This document shows, piece after piece, positions 10,944 to 22,845 of a stretch of DNA of 64,000 bases. Within the stretch, counting starts at the first letter, position 1. Every line of letters begins with the position of its first letter. Made by a program: the position numbers and the translations under genes. The stretch is from Bathynomus jamesi. Taxonomy: Eukaryota > Arthropoda > Malacostraca > Isopoda > Cirolanidae. The DNA is taken from contig JAJOZX010001870.1 of NCBI GenBank assembly GCA_023014485.1, forward strand, positions 330,001-394,000, in the 5' to 3' direction. Under the pieces are notes generated by a model that was given only the letters and a program-made list of their open reading frames with translations, was not told where the DNA came from and made no database searches.

Positions 10944-12283
10944 CAAAGACATTAATCCAACTAGGAGCATAATTAATTCAGAAATATCAGTATAATAATA
11001 ATAATGAAATGATTCACTGTCAACAAAGTGGCCAATTACGGTAAAACAAATTTTATAATTTTTTTAATAAAAGAAATGTGTATCTTCATGAACTTTACAC
11101 CGACGCTTTCGTTGAAGATTATATAATTATAATTATAGCCTAAAAATTTCAAGGAGCTATACTATAATGCTTAACTTAGGCATGTACCCCTGAACAGGGT
11201 TTATTACTCCTTTTTCAATTTTAAACAACGTACTTCAGTACTTCCGTTTCAAAATGTAATCAATCTAGTGCATTTTATTTACAAATGTAAGGTTATGATC
11301 AATAGCAAACTTAGACAAATATTTTATAACTCGTCAAGCATACCGCTCATACGAAGCAGAACGCGTTATTCAACAATCTATCATGTATTCACATCAAAAT
11401 CACACATTTTCTCCTATTTGAATCTGTGGATTCATTTTAATTACCGATATAAAAAATAATATGTATGTAATCACGTCTAATAACAGGGTGAAATATCGAT
11501 TAACAACAGAATACTAATAAAATGCTAGGGAATAGTGTGCAATACTCTATTACTTAGTCATTTCGCGTGCATAATCTAGAATTAAATATACATCATGTAT
11601 CGTTGGCTGACACCCATGTCCAGCATTAAAATCTTTGTATAGTATTGTCATCATATCTATAACAATGACTTTGTATTTTTATTTATGTCGATAATAATGA
11701 TAGTTGAAAACTAATACATACCCTGAGCGTTAATTCTTATTCATGATTTATGTATTATTAACTGGAATTATATGTATTCATAATTAAGAATTAAGTAAAA
11801 TCTAAAGCTTAAGAACGAAATTAAATAAGTAGATATTACAGTTTCACAATGGCTACCCCTCTCTCTTCTCTCCTATCTACAGCCCACTCATCACATACTC
11901 CTCAAAGCCTCGCCGTTATATATATATATATATGGGAAATAAGGGAACAACTCGTGTTGAACAATGTGGGCATACGTTTAGATCAGTTTTAATTTTCGTC
12001 ACTAATGCTGAAAAGATAAAAATAAGAAATGTAAAATAAATAATATCGCCAACAAAGAATATTCTGTTAATTATATTACTATACCATATATGTAGTTTTC
12101 CATGTCATAGTACTATATTTGTTCCTTCATCCATTATTTCTAGGAAACGTTGGGACCACAACCATTCAGAATATGGAAGTCATTCAAAATTTACTTGACA
12201 CTCTTGTACAGCCTCATTCAGTTCCGGATCCAAGTCATCGATTATCCAACATCGGGGAAATGTAAGCATGCTTTACTTTAGTA

Positions 12284-12316
<33 letters not shown>

Positions 12317-12785
12317 TCTATTATTATATATATATATATATATATATATGTCGGTTGCTGTGGTTAACAACCACTTGTAAGAACGAACAACGCATGTAGG
12401 ATTCTAAAAGTACATTTTTGTAAACATCAGTCAGTTCCGATGTTCCGTAAATATTTGTGCAGGTTTGAAGGAGAGCAGCTTTAGTTTTATGCAAACTTCT
12501 TATACATGGCTAGTTACTCAAAGAGCTGGTGCTGGATCGCCCATATACAGTACATTTCAATTCTTGTACATATTCTGTGTTTCAAATCTCATTTTGGGTC
12601 TGATACTGGAAGAATGACTAGAGTTACCAGTACAGAGATGCAAGTCCTTAACCTTGCAACACTGAAAGAACACTACGGTTCGGTAATCGTAACTCGTCAG
12701 CTTTCAGGAGACGCATTAAGTCTTTAACAGAAGGAACTGATAGCTCTGTATTAGGGGGGGGGGGGATCTGCTACCACCCAGTCAA
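10148..12785. other. No gene seen; AT-rich with TA tracts
   Basis: No coding frame or recognised repeat family was found. TA tracts occupy about 10876-10941 and 12282-12350. A run of ten G lies at about 12752-12762. Confidence 0.65.
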
Positions 12786-14640
12786 GATGTTCATGCTCCT
12801 CAGTCTGATTCATAAACTTCTACAACATTCGTGGTCTTTTCTCAAAGTTTCAATATGCTGAACACCGCCTCTCCTCCTCCAAGCCTCATCCCTCACTGAA
12901 GCTCAGGTTCCTACGATGACAGTCAGCAACATCCTTTCTGTACCCTTTTACTTTCTCTATACTCAGATTCGCTCCAAAGATGGATGCTGCGTATATTTAC
13001 ACAATGATCTAATTTGTTCTCATATTCCCGAACCCCTGAATTCCATGCCCTCTGGCTACGGCTTACAATCCAATCTCAAAATAAATGCACCTGCACTGTT
13101 TCCTTTTCTCCTAATTCTACTCCCTATCTAAAATTCTTTAATTACCTCACTTCCAAAGTGGAAGACATTCTGTTCCGCTCTCCATTGCTGAAATCTTCAT
13201 TTTAGGAAATTTCAATGTTCACAAACACCTTAGGCTTTCCTGAATGACCTAGAACCGCTTGTTCTAATTCGTCACACTCTTTCAGGCATCTAGCTAAGAA
13301 CCTCTTCAACAGCTTCACCACCTCTTCTTCCCCTCCTCTCTTCCACGCCGACGGCTCAGCTGCCGGATCTTCTGACAACGCTAAACTCTTCGCTTAAACT
13401 TTCGCTTCCACCTCCACTCTCTATCTCCTCCGCCCTCTGTCTTTATTATGTCTGAAATTAGAATCGTTTCCAAAAATGTTCTTTCTAACCTATCTGGGAA
13501 CAGATCTAGGATGGTGTACGGACCTGGTGCCACCTGTTGTTCTTGTGCTTCAGTGCTAACATCCCGCCAATCAAACTCACCTTTTTTGTCTCTCATCTGG
13601 TACTTTGACTTTCTGCTAAAGGTTTGCTTTCATTCAACCTGTCCCAAGGAAGATTAGCCGCTCTAATCCCTTCAGTCAAACTGTTTTGATTTCTTGCCTT
13701 TCTAATATTTTTTAATCTATCCTTAATAGGAAGAATCTTAAGCACCTCTCTTCTCACAATCTTCTTTCAGATCGTCAGTACGGGGACCCAACGATACTTC
13801 TACCGACGATCTTCTTGCATATCGCCCTGAATCATGGTCTTCCTCCTTTCAGGATTTCGGTGAAACTCTTGCTATTGCGCTAGAGATATCGAAAACTTTT
13901 GATAGAGTGTTACAAATTTTAAATATCCAAAATGCCACCCTTTGGATTTTATCCTTCTACCTATGTCATCACCTCTAATTCTCCCTATAACCGCTCTATA
14001 GCTGCGGTTGTAGATTGCCTCTGTTCTTCTCCTAAAGCTATCAACAGAGGCGTTTCTCAGGGACTCTGTTCTGTCAACCAATCTTTTCCTTTTATTTATT
14101 AATGATCTTTAATTCGTCCTTCCTCTCCTATTCAATCCTATGCCAATGACCCCACACTTAACTTCTCCACCTGCTTCCCAGAGCTTCCTTCTCAACAGTC
14201 GCACTATGACTCGCGTAGGACGACTATGGAACACCTGACTTCTGAGCTTTCTGTATCTTTGATTGGGTCAGAGAATACCTTGCAACTTTCATTGGATCAA
14301 AACTCGGTTCCTCCGCCTATCCTCTCGTCACATTCCTCAACACGACTATAGCCTTGTCTTCAACAATATACACCTCAGTCTTTCCTCTTCTCTTAACGTC
14401 CCCGGCGTTTCCTTTCTCGTGATCTTTCCTGTAAAGATCGCATATACTCTCCCTCCAAAACATCTTCTAAGAGGCTTGGTGCGAAGTACTGCCTACACAG
14501 TTTCTTCACCCTCGCACAGTTGGTGCCTCTGTGCAGGGTCTTATACGTCTCTGTATGGAATACGCTTGGAGGACGTTTTCGTGGGCAATCACCCAAGGCT
14601 CATCCTTCCTGCATAAAAACAATACAGAACAAAGAGAGCA
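12786..14640 (+). pseudogene. Decayed non-LTR retrotransposon (endonuclease plus RT)
   Basis: Plus-strand fragments in all three frames can be read as one LINE ORF2 broken by many stops and frameshifts. FYNIRGLFSKF (about 12820) and ILGNFNVH (about 13200, from GDFN) come from the endonuclease. GFYPS, then RSIAAVVD, then INRGVSQGL (about 13945-14060) and a degenerate INDL followed by SYANDP (about 14095-14150) come from the RT palm. The region near 14520-14620 resembles the thumb, where related LINEs read RPCMEYCSHVWGG. The style is that of arthropod Jockey-like elements. It is much older than the other LINEs here. Confidence 0.65.
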
Positions 14641-14840
14641 TTTTAAAGCACTTACCCGCATGAATGTATTTATTTCCGCATATTATCAATTCATCATCTT
14701 TACACGTAAATACTTCAGCATCACGGTGCTGGGTTAATACCTTTGTTTAATTCTATAGGGTTTCTTATATTCCTCAAACTCTTGAAGTAGTTTTGATGTT
14801 TCTTGATAAAATTTTCTTAACTAGTCAAAATATATATATA

Positions 14841-17074
14841 TTGGAGTGGCCCTTATTTTGACATTTTGGAAAGTTCTACCTCTGATCTTCTCAGGTGGTT
14901 CCATTTTGGTAAAAACTAAGATGAGTCAAATATGAGCCAGATTGAATAATATTTAGGGGTGGTTCAAGGGCTTCAACGTTTGCCCCCTATTTTTGACCTC
15001 GATGACCTGTTTTCTTTTCTTTGCTTACAGGTTTTATGCATGATGGCAACGCGCTCCCACGATTTTCTGGTTAGCCCCGCAGACGGGATCGAAGGGAGTA
15101 AACTCCCTTCGGGGAAGCAAGTTCTTCGCCACTTCTTGCATCGCCATGTTGTTCTCAAAGAAGAAATCCGAACAGCAGCAACTCGGACCATCGAGCGAGT
15201 TGAAGAGTTCTGGTCTCGCGCCAGAATCCCAACCAAACATAGCCAGGATTCGATCAAAAAGCTTGAGCAACTCTTCTTCGAGTGGAAGGGGCTGAAGAAG
15301 AACAAAAGCCGTCGAACCCACACCCAACAAGCTAATGAAGCCACGTTCTTAGCCAAAGTCGAGGAACTTTTTGATGTAGCACACACTTATGCCATGGGGC
15401 TCATCAAGAATCAAGAAGGCAAGCTTTTCCTTGAATCTCAGCGGAAGAAGGGACGACCTGGCTCCCTGGGGGTAGTTGACAAGGTGCTGCTCCAACAACA
15501 GCAGAAGCAGGAGAAGGAAGAAAAACTGATGAGGAGACGTCATCGATCACAACTTGACAAAGAAACCTTGTTGGGAAAAACGAAGCTGGAGAGCAGTACT
15601 GACTCAGAAGAAGATCTGTATCAAGAACCAGGTCCCAGGTCTCGAGCTCCAACTGGGCCGGCGTCTTCTGCATTTTGCCTCTCGACACCATATCCTGGAG
15701 TTGGTCTTGGCCGCCGCCTTTCAAGCTTGCTTTGGCCCCAACAGTGCACCGGAAATCCTCTTGTTCAAGCAGTTCCAAGCACAATGGCCATCCCTTGACC
15801 AAGAAAGGTACGAGGACGCCTTCTCGGACGACTTCGCTGCATTAGAGCTTGCCGATGTCCGGAACGAGGTCATTGCGTTCAGTGAGCAGCAGCTGTTGGA
15901 ACACCAACCCCGAGATGACTATCGCGAGCTACACAACCTTATGCTGATCTTCCTCGGAAGCACACCTTCACGTGGGAAGACGTTTCGAGCTCCTGGGCCT
16001 ATGCATCTTGCTCGCTGGATGGCAAAAGCCATTTACAGCCTCAAAGTTTGGATGTTCCGGTCTCAGTTTCATCTGACAGCGAGGGAAGCTATGGGACTGA
16101 GAGATTTTAACATTTTTCTTGCAAAGGTTTACCTCAAGGCCTGGTTTCTGGCACCTCTTCCTTCCACTGCAGCTAGAAACAATCTCCAACTTCTTCAGCA
16201 GCTTCACACATACCCTCAACGAAACATCAGTGCAGCTACATCACGCAAGTTGACCGGCCACCTATGGTACCTGTCGGAGGATTTGATTCTTCTAAGCCTC
16301 TTTGATCCAGAGGTGGATTCAACCACAAAGCAGGCCATTCTGAAAATTTCAACAGAAAAGGAAGGAGAGGACGACCCACCAAAACGGGCATTCGTGGATC
16401 TGGCGACGGTGGAACAAAAAATGCTCGCCAGTTTTGTGTCAAAAGAAAGCAGAAAACTGTTCGCGACGCAAGGCATGCCGGATACATTCCTGAACAAAGA
16501 CCCTGGTACATGGAATGACAGGGATGACTTCAAGGCTGTCCAGGCAATCGTCCGCTCTTTAGCAACGACCAACGACCATGCAGAGCGAGGCGTTGTCCTG
16601 ATACAAGACACGACGCGGTCAGGGCGATTTCAAAATGAAGAGCAGCTGCAATATGCCCTCCAAGTTATCGAGCAGAGCCGGGCAAACTTTCCTGATGCAA
16701 AGAAATCAACGCTGCTGATGAAGTCGTGATGTGCGATTCTGTTATAACCAAGTGTCCCTTCTACATTGTTTTGAAATTATGTAATTACATTTTTGTACAA
16801 TGATCTTTCTTTATAATAATGCAATAAAAGGAGTCATGGAACAAATATACTTAATTTCCTAGACAAATAAATTAAACGGCCAACACAGTTGGCCTATGTC
16901 TGGAGGGGTGCTAGAGTGTACAAATTTTGACGGCTTTGAGCCACCTCTACATATTAACATCTTCTGTTCAAATTTCACATAGGATACTTTTTCATTAAAA
17001 GGAACCATTTGGCGGGGTCAGACGTAACATTGCTCTGTTCTGAAATTTCACCATATGGATAAGGGCCACCCTAA
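14841..17074 (+). mobile_element. TAGGGTG-family transposon, lineage A (deleted)
   Basis: The right end read inward is TTAGGGTGGCCCTTAT (to 17074) and the left end is TTGGAGTGGCCCTTAT (from 14841). Further inside, both ends share an imperfect inverted repeat including TTAGGGGTGGTTCAA on the left (about 14952) and its counterpart on the right (about 16930-16950). The flanks are TA tracts. The single gene lies on the plus strand between 15040 and 16729. It shares end structure and protein family with 24234-27058 and 45465-59484. Confidence 0.82.
15040..16729 (+). pseudogene. hAT-like transposase of the TAGGGTG family, lineage A
   Basis: The start is the first ATG after a polypyrimidine tract and acceptor (TTTGCTTACAG at 15020-15030), which implies a non-coding first exon. 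The N-terminal part holds SKLPSGKQVLRHF, a charged helical region and GRPGSLGVVDKV. At about 15640-15665 the frame shifts and the protein resumes at LHFASRHHILEL. The stretch with both catalytic Asp motifs present in lineages B and C is lost by deletion, and the Cys of C-x2-H is Ser. The rest is intact: RDDYRELHNLM, APGPMHLARWMAKA, GHLWYLSED and the C-terminal NDHAERGVVLIQ with the presumed catalytic Glu, ending LLMKS. It can no longer be catalytic but might still bind the ends. Confidence 0.85.
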
Positions 17075-17117
17075 TATATATATATGATCATGTACAGAAT
17101 TTGAAAATGATGCAGCT

Positions 17118-17690
17118 TTGTCATCAATGAATCTACAGGTCTTAATAACTTTACTAAGCATAAACATAGATTTGATAAACCTTGTGGAGCTACTTATAAT
17201 ACATGTTGATAACTTTGTAAACTTGATTTTTCTAGAGAATCTAACTATTGTATGGCTTGTTTTTATGAAGCTCGTATTCAGCAATTTTCTCTTCTTTTCC
17301 AGGGCATCGTGTGACGAGCCCTTTAAAAGATCTCGAAATGCATTACCACCAACATGCTCAAGTGGCGGTAAGTGGGATCGAAAGAATAACCAAGGACCCT
17401 TTGACTCTACTATTGAGGTAACCCCTCAAGCAACCATCCAAGACCTCTACACCTCCGCAGGCGTTAAAAGATCTAGGCCTGTTGAAGATCAATCTCCTGT
17501 CACGTGCGGTATGGAAGCTAAACGAACAGGGTACAGCGGCTCGTTCAGCTCTGAGGACCATTATCCGTCGCCGACAACCTCATTGTCGAGTGAACCAGAT
17601 GAACAATGTCCAGAAACCTCCAACCTTACACGTCATCTGCAACATTCCATGCCCCTTCAAGGGCTACCGCTATCCATACAGAGAGAATGA
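17118..17690 (+). pseudogene. Possible N-terminal leader of the Polinton polymerase
   Basis: This open frame of 190 codons precedes the polymerase in the same direction. Its second half is hydrophilic and rich in Pro, Ser and Thr, and a splice-acceptor-like TTTTCCAG lies near 17300. The first half is hydrophobic and probably intronic or untranslated. Assignment to the polymerase rests on position only. Confidence 0.35.
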
Positions 17691-17838
17691 GCTATCATTC
17701 AACCAACGATGTATCTCTTACCTTAATGCAAAATGCGAGTAATACCCATACACTTTCTAGAAGTCGCTACAAAGTCGGGGTTGACCCCCAAGTCGCATAT
17801 TCGAAGGGCTTCGAACCAGGACTCTCCAACGTAGTTCG

Positions 17839-18561
17839 TTGTGTCATCGCATTGCTCTTCAGAACAATAATGATCGGGAGACCCGAGTAAGGTTGGCATT
17901 TGGGATTGAGCCAAATAGCGAGGATAGCGATCAGTTCTGGAGAGTAATACCTTACAGACACCTGGTGGCAGAAGATGTTGACTACATCCTTTCACGTTTT
18001 GCACAAGCTTCTCAAAGTGGTTCAAAATTTAGCCTGGAGAATTTCACGGTTGAAATTGACCATGTATTCCGTGTTGCGGGACATAAAGCCGCGCCTTATA
18101 CACTCAACTTCAATTCTCAGGCTATTTATAGACGGCATATAAACGTCGATCGTGGTTGCGGCTTTATAGCAGTAGTCTTAGCTCGTATGTTTACTGTACT
18201 AAATACAATCGCGTATAATATCTGGCTGCCGACGGTAGTGGAGCGTGCCCGTAAACTAGCTGTAGACTGTAAACTTGAGTTTGACTGTAATATGGGTCCT
18301 GAAGAGTTGACGAAGGTAGAAGAACAGGAAATGAATGTTCGTATAGTTGTATTTGGCCTGGATCAAGATGGTAGAACAACATATGTTTTTAAAAGCAGTG
18401 TGAGAGATCGTACAAGACCCCTACTTATTTTAGGGATGGTGGGATCAACTTACCTTCCTATTAGACGCATCAGAGATCTTTACGTGAGTTATGATAAAAG
18501 TCGAAAATATGGACGACACCATGATTTGTGTAAGGGTGTATCGAGTTTGCGAATGATATAG
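17839..18561 (+). pseudogene. Polinton polymerase, N-terminal domain
   Basis: The 240-codon frame contains a FVVDRGCGF-like stretch (here VDRGCGFIAVV) and the segment VVFGLDQDGRTTYVF, which precede the exonuclease in Polinton polymerases. It ends at a stop and the protein resumes in another frame with a Cys-rich stretch. The N-terminal region of these proteins is thought to hold the protein-priming or accessory domain. The frame is broken at both ends, so no product is expected. Confidence 0.65.
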
Positions 18562-19596
18562 TGAAACATTGTAAAGATTGCAACATGGTATGTGAGCAGT
18601 GTAAAAGCTCCAAATGTGAAAGCCATGTAGTTGAAGCTGAGAAGAGGGATTGTGATGTGTGTAGACGCACATTTTTCAATAATAACTGTTTTGAGCTCCA
18701 TAAATCGAATGGCACGTGCAGGAAAATGAGGATTTGTGAATGTGGTATGTTTCACACAATGGAGAGTTGGGGGAAATTCAAGCATAAATGTGATGAAATT
18801 CACTGTTCTACATGCCACGAGGAATATAAGGCGGACGGAGTAAAACATGTATGTTATCTGAAAGACGCTAAGCCTAAAAATAGACCTTGTATAACTGTGT
18901 ACTACGATATAGAAACATATACGAATGCTGAAACCAAAGAGGTTATCCCACATCTACTTGTAAGCCAGACTATCTGTGATGAGTGCATGGAAGTCGAGCG
19001 TGATGAGTGTCACAAATGTAGTAAACGGACAACCATTTTTAAGGTGTCTGCAGGAGATTCCCCTGTGAAACCCTTTGTGTCCTATATTGTCAAGTTAGCG
19101 GACAAGTTAAAAAAATTGACTGTATATATTCTTGCCCACAACGCGGCAAAATTTGACACAATTCCTTTAGAAGAAGTTGCTTGAGCACGAATCAATCGAG
19201 ATATTCACGGGTGATCACTTGAAAAGAGAAAACAAACTTATACAGATGCAAATAAGAGGTAATGTACAGTTTAAAGATACCTTGCTGTTCGCTCCATGTA
19301 AATTAGCAAAGCTACCGAAGGTCATGGGCGTAGCCGCTGAAGTTTCAAAAGGGTATTTCCCTTATATATTCCTTACTAGCGAAACTTTAAATTACGTCGG
19401 TGCACCACCCCTCAAGCACTATTTTAACTGCACTAACATGGATGATAGTGAGCGTGAAGATTTTGACCGCTACCACAACAGTTTTAATGAAGATAACCCT
19501 TACAATATAGCTGATGAATGTGAACGTTATTGTGTGAATGACGTACGCGTACTTAGAGTATGCTTTCAAGCCTTTAGAAGTATGTACATAACCTGA
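18561..19596 (+). pseudogene. Polinton polymerase, Cys-rich and 3'-5' exonuclease region
   Basis: A cluster of CxxC pairs (18570-18860) is followed by the three exonuclease motifs of family-B DNA polymerases: ExoI with YYDIET (about 18900), ExoII with AHNAAKFD (about 19135) and ExoIII with YCVNDVRVL (about 19530). The exonuclease would proofread during replication of the element. A frameshift near 19180 separates ExoII from ExoIII, and the frame stops at 19596. The order Cys-rich region, exonuclease, polymerase is the usual one for this family. Confidence 0.85.
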
Positions 19597-20033
19597 TTCA
19601 ACTGTGATCCGCTGCAAGTCGCAACCACGATCGCCTCATTATGCTTTACGGTGTTCAAGAATAACTTCATGTCTAAAGACACCTTAGCTGTCATTCCTCG
19701 AAACGCCCCGCGCAGTTATGGCTCATACACATACAGCAGCAGACAGGTGTATATATAAAACACGCCCGCAACACGGGGGAAGTACCCATTAAGATCAATG
19801 GCCGTGTTTTTTGGGTGGATGGCTTAAGTGAAGATCCAACCACTGGTGAGAATACCGTGTACTCCTTTAACGGCTGCTGGTGGCATAGATGCCCACGCTC
19901 TGACTGCGCCGTCACAGGGGATCTCACTATAAGATCCCCCGCCGACAGTCTCGCATGGACCCGTAACTGCGATCACATTATAAGTTCACATTTCACTCAC
20001 AAGGTTTTGTAGGAGCATGAGTATGATGCACGA
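19597..20033 (+). pseudogene. Polinton polymerase, broken linker with WWHRCPR motif
   Basis: The frame between exonuclease and palm is interrupted by several stops. The segment FNGCWWHRCPR at about 19870-19900 is a recognisable family motif between the exonuclease and palm. A stop at 20010-20012 separates it from the palm in the same frame. Confidence 0.6.
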
Positions 20034-21485
20034 TTGGAAACAGATGAGCAGTACCGCGAAGAAATAAGGGCCATCAAACATTCAATGGTGGTGGACCCCC
20101 TCAAATGCGGTGACAGCTTGTTTGGAGGACGTACAAACCCCTTCAAACTTTACTTTCCGCCTACGGATGGGGTGAAACTCCATTACTACGATTTCTGTTC
20201 TTTATATCCCTACGTGATGAAGAACAATCCGTACCCCGTAGGTGCGCCTGAAAAACTAGTGGGCCCCGCCATGCCAACCATCGAGGAGTTCTCAGCTAAC
20301 TTGAGTGAGCGACACTTTGAACTCTCTTTCGTAGATGTGCTCCCCCCTCGCGATTTATGGATGCCTATCTTGCCTGTTGTTATAGACCACAAACTCATGT
20401 TCCCTCTGTACGTGAAGTATGCAGAGGAGAATAATGGGTCCTGTAATCACACGATCAACCAGCGTAAGATCAGAGGCGTATATACACAAGACCTGAACTG
20501 GACTGAGCCGTTCGCCATGGCTATAGAATATTGAAGATATATGAGGTGTGGAGGTTTCAGAAGCTACCCAACCTTTTCACGCCGTATATAAATACTTTTT
20601 TGAAGGATAAGGTAGAAGCATCAGGCTACCGTCGAGGGGATGACACTGAAGATGAAAAATCGGCGTATATTCAGCGTTACCATGACCGTGAAGGGATACA
20701 GCTTGACCGCACCCAAATTGTAAAGAACCCAGGCAAGCGCTTTAGTGCAAAGTTGTGTCTAAACAGTCTTTGGGGCAAGTTTTCCCAGAATACAGACAAG
20801 GGAGAATGTACATTTAGCTCAAACTTGTAGCGAAGTTTGGGATTATGTCAACGCTCCCGATAAAGAGGTCATGGAAATCGTGAATGTTGGTAACACGTAC
20901 ATAATAAGGTACAACCGAACCGAATTGGCTACAGATACATCACGTGTCACAAACATACCTCTAGCCAGTTTCACAACGGCATACGCACGTATCAAGCTGT
21001 GGCATCTGCTGCATTCTCTTGGACGGAGGGTTCTGTACGCCGATACAGATAGTGTGATATTCACGGAGAGGGTAGGTGAATATATGCCTCCTATTGGGGA
21101 ATTCCTTGGAGAGTTGACTGATGAGATTAAGGATGAGTATGGTGATGGTGCATACGCTGACTCCTTTGTATCAACAGGGCCAAAAACTTATGGGGTGCGG
21201 GTGAGAGTTCGGGATGAGTACAAGTACATCGTGAAGGCGATGGGCATCACGCTTAACCTGGCGAACCGACTGGTTGTTAACTTTGACTCGTTGAAGTATC
21301 TAGTAAGCTTAGATGGTAATGACCGACCGCCCCACCTGGTTGTGGGGACTCACAACTTCAGAGCACAGAAATTGGTGTGTGTGAAGGAACTTAGGGGAAC
21401 GAAGGTTTGTCGTAACACCTATAAGAAACGTTACCAGATGCCTGGGAGCTACGACACCGTACCCTTCGGATACTGTATCGACTAG
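20034..21485 (+). pseudogene. Polinton polymerase, palm and C-terminus
   Basis: The polymerase motifs appear in order: motif A as YYDFCSLYP (about 20184), motif B as LCLNSLWGKF (about 20755) and motif C as YADTDS (about 21040). The last residues (VPFGY, near 21465) match the typical end of Polinton polymerases. Shifts of frame occur near 20530 and 20830. The catalytic Asp residues of motifs A and C are all still encoded, but not in one frame. This is a protein-primed family-B DNA polymerase relic, well preserved in motifs and dead as a gene. Confidence 0.88.
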
Positions 21486-21615
21486 ATGCATAGAATTGGG
21501 GAGTGTGAAGGAACTTAGGGGAACGAAGGTTTGTCGTAACACCTATAAGAAACGTTACCAGATGCCTGGGAGCTACGACACCGTACCCTTAAGATACTGT
21601 ATCGACTAGATGCAT
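21379..21615 (+). repeat. 124-bp tandem duplication at the polymerase 3' end
   Basis: Bases 21379-21491 recur at 21503-21615, nearly identical. The duplication covers the last codons of the polymerase and its stop, so it is downstream of the coding end and neutral for the frame. Confidence 0.9.
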
Positions 21616-21908
21616 ACCTTGTAATGCTTAGCTGTATTTAAACTATGTATGTATCTGTTACACCTTTTTATTATATGTTCTTTGTACCACTGTTTGTCCG
21701 GAATGGGACGTTTTGGTGCCGACGTTCTGGCGCCGACGTTCTGGCGCCGACGTTTTGGCGCCGACGTTTGGGCGCCACCGTTTGGGCGCGGAGCCGGTTT
21801 GGCGCCGCCGTTAATTAGTATTAAGTATTAAGTAGTAATACTTGGTTATTAACCTGAAGTGCTGTCTGTCTTTTCAGATAAGTTATGTTGTTGCCCTTAA
21901 TAGCATAA

Positions 21909-22103
21909 ATGTCTGACAATATATCAAGTAAGAAAGGGAAACAGAAGTTTTCACATAATGGATATTTGTATGTGTTTGATAAATGTAGCAAGCGCGACCC
22001 TTCTTTACTTTTTTGGCGGTGCGAGCAAAAGAGTCAGTGTATTATAAGGTGTATATATAATATGGGTACTTTACGGTTATCTGCCCCTTTGACGATTGGT
22101 TAG
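21909..22103 (+). pseudogene. FLYWCH zinc-finger exon in the left arm
   Basis: The exon follows a good acceptor (TGTCTTTTCAG, 21869-21879) and starts with ATG. It encodes a 60-residue FLYWCH-like finger: FSHNGYLYVFDKC, then LLFWRCEQKSQCIIRCIY. The Tyr, Trp, Cys pattern is that of DNA-binding fingers fused to Mutator-type transposases. The frame runs out in the hairpin region, so this is the first coding exon of a lost transposase gene. Confidence 0.65.
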
Positions 22104-22272
22104 GTTAAGTCGTGATATTTTTGTTAAAACTAACGAAAATATCACGACTTAACCTAACCAATCGTCAAGGGCGTACAGTTGACCTAACCGGGCAGTGACG
22201 ATTGGTTAGGTTAAGTTGTGATATTTTTGTTAGTTTTAACGAAAATGTCATGACTGAACCTAACCAATCGTC
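22091..22272. repeat. Two 76-bp perfect-hairpin units
   Basis: Bases 22091-22166 and 22197-22272 are each a near-perfect palindrome starting GACGATTGGTTAGGTTAAG. The stem is about 33 bp with a short loop. They sit back to back in the middle of the fold-back element. Confidence 0.85.
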
Positions 22273-22454
22273 AATGGTGCAGGTAACGGAAAAGTACCCA
22301 TCTTATATATACACCTTATAATACACTGACTCTTTTGCTCGCACCGCCAAAAAAGTAACGAAGGGTCGCGCTTGCTACATTTATCAAACACATACAAATA
22401 TCCATTATGTGAAAACTTCTGTTTCCCTTTCTTACTTGATATATTGTCAGACAT
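22260..22454 (-). pseudogene. FLYWCH zinc-finger exon in the right arm
   Basis: This is the mirror copy of the exon at 21909-22103, differing at only a few residues at its end (KMGTFPLPAP instead of NMGTLRLSAP). Its presence in both arms shows that the inverted repeat includes promoter, acceptor and first exon. Confidence 0.65.
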
Positions 22455-22845
22455 TTATGCTATTAAGGGCAACAACACAACTTATCTGAAAAGACAGACA
22501 GCACTTCAGGTTAATAACCAAGTATTACTACTTAATACTTAATACTAATTAACGGCGGCGCCAAACTGGCTCCGCGCCCAAACGGCGGCGCCAAAACGTC
22601 CAGCGCCAAAATGTCGGCGCCAAAACGTCCTAGATGGCTGTTTGTCATGCCCTTTTAACCATTTTCTGTGTATAGTATTTGTACTGATAATAAATTTCTT
22701 GTTTTTTATTAGATTGCTTTTCATTCTAACAACCTTCATCATATTAGTTATGGGGAAATAAAAGTTGTATATTTACACACCAGCCATTAATAATGCACGG
22801 TATTTTTCTCCACAGCTTATTAATGACGTAAACTTAGTCTCAGTA

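Larger units (their letters stand above)
17083..21485 (+). mobile_element. Polinton/adintovirus-type element, polymerase region only
   Basis: The window holds the polymerase gene of a large self-synthesising DNA transposon or related endogenous virus. No integrase, packaging ATPase, protease or capsid frame was found on either side, and no terminal repeat was recognised. The left side is occupied by lineage A element sequence and the right by a fold-back element. It is a fragment, not a complete element. Confidence 0.7.
21699..22637. mobile_element. Fold-back Mutator-like element (Phantom-like)
   Basis: The element is a near-complete palindrome. Each arm of about 380-440 bp starts with GGACGTTTTGG and GGCGCC-rich repeats, then has the same unique sequence and the same exon. 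A 9-bp direct repeat CTGTTTGTC lies at 21690-21698 and 22638-22646, the target-duplication length of Mutator-like elements. The arms carry a FLYWCH-type finger, often found in animal Mutator-like transposases. The centre holds two 76-bp hairpins. There is no catalytic domain, so it is non-autonomous. Confidence 0.75.

Noticed and set aside
12506..12727. Possible short host gene
   Set aside because: No domain, no splice signals and no neighbouring exons. Composition is as expected by chance.
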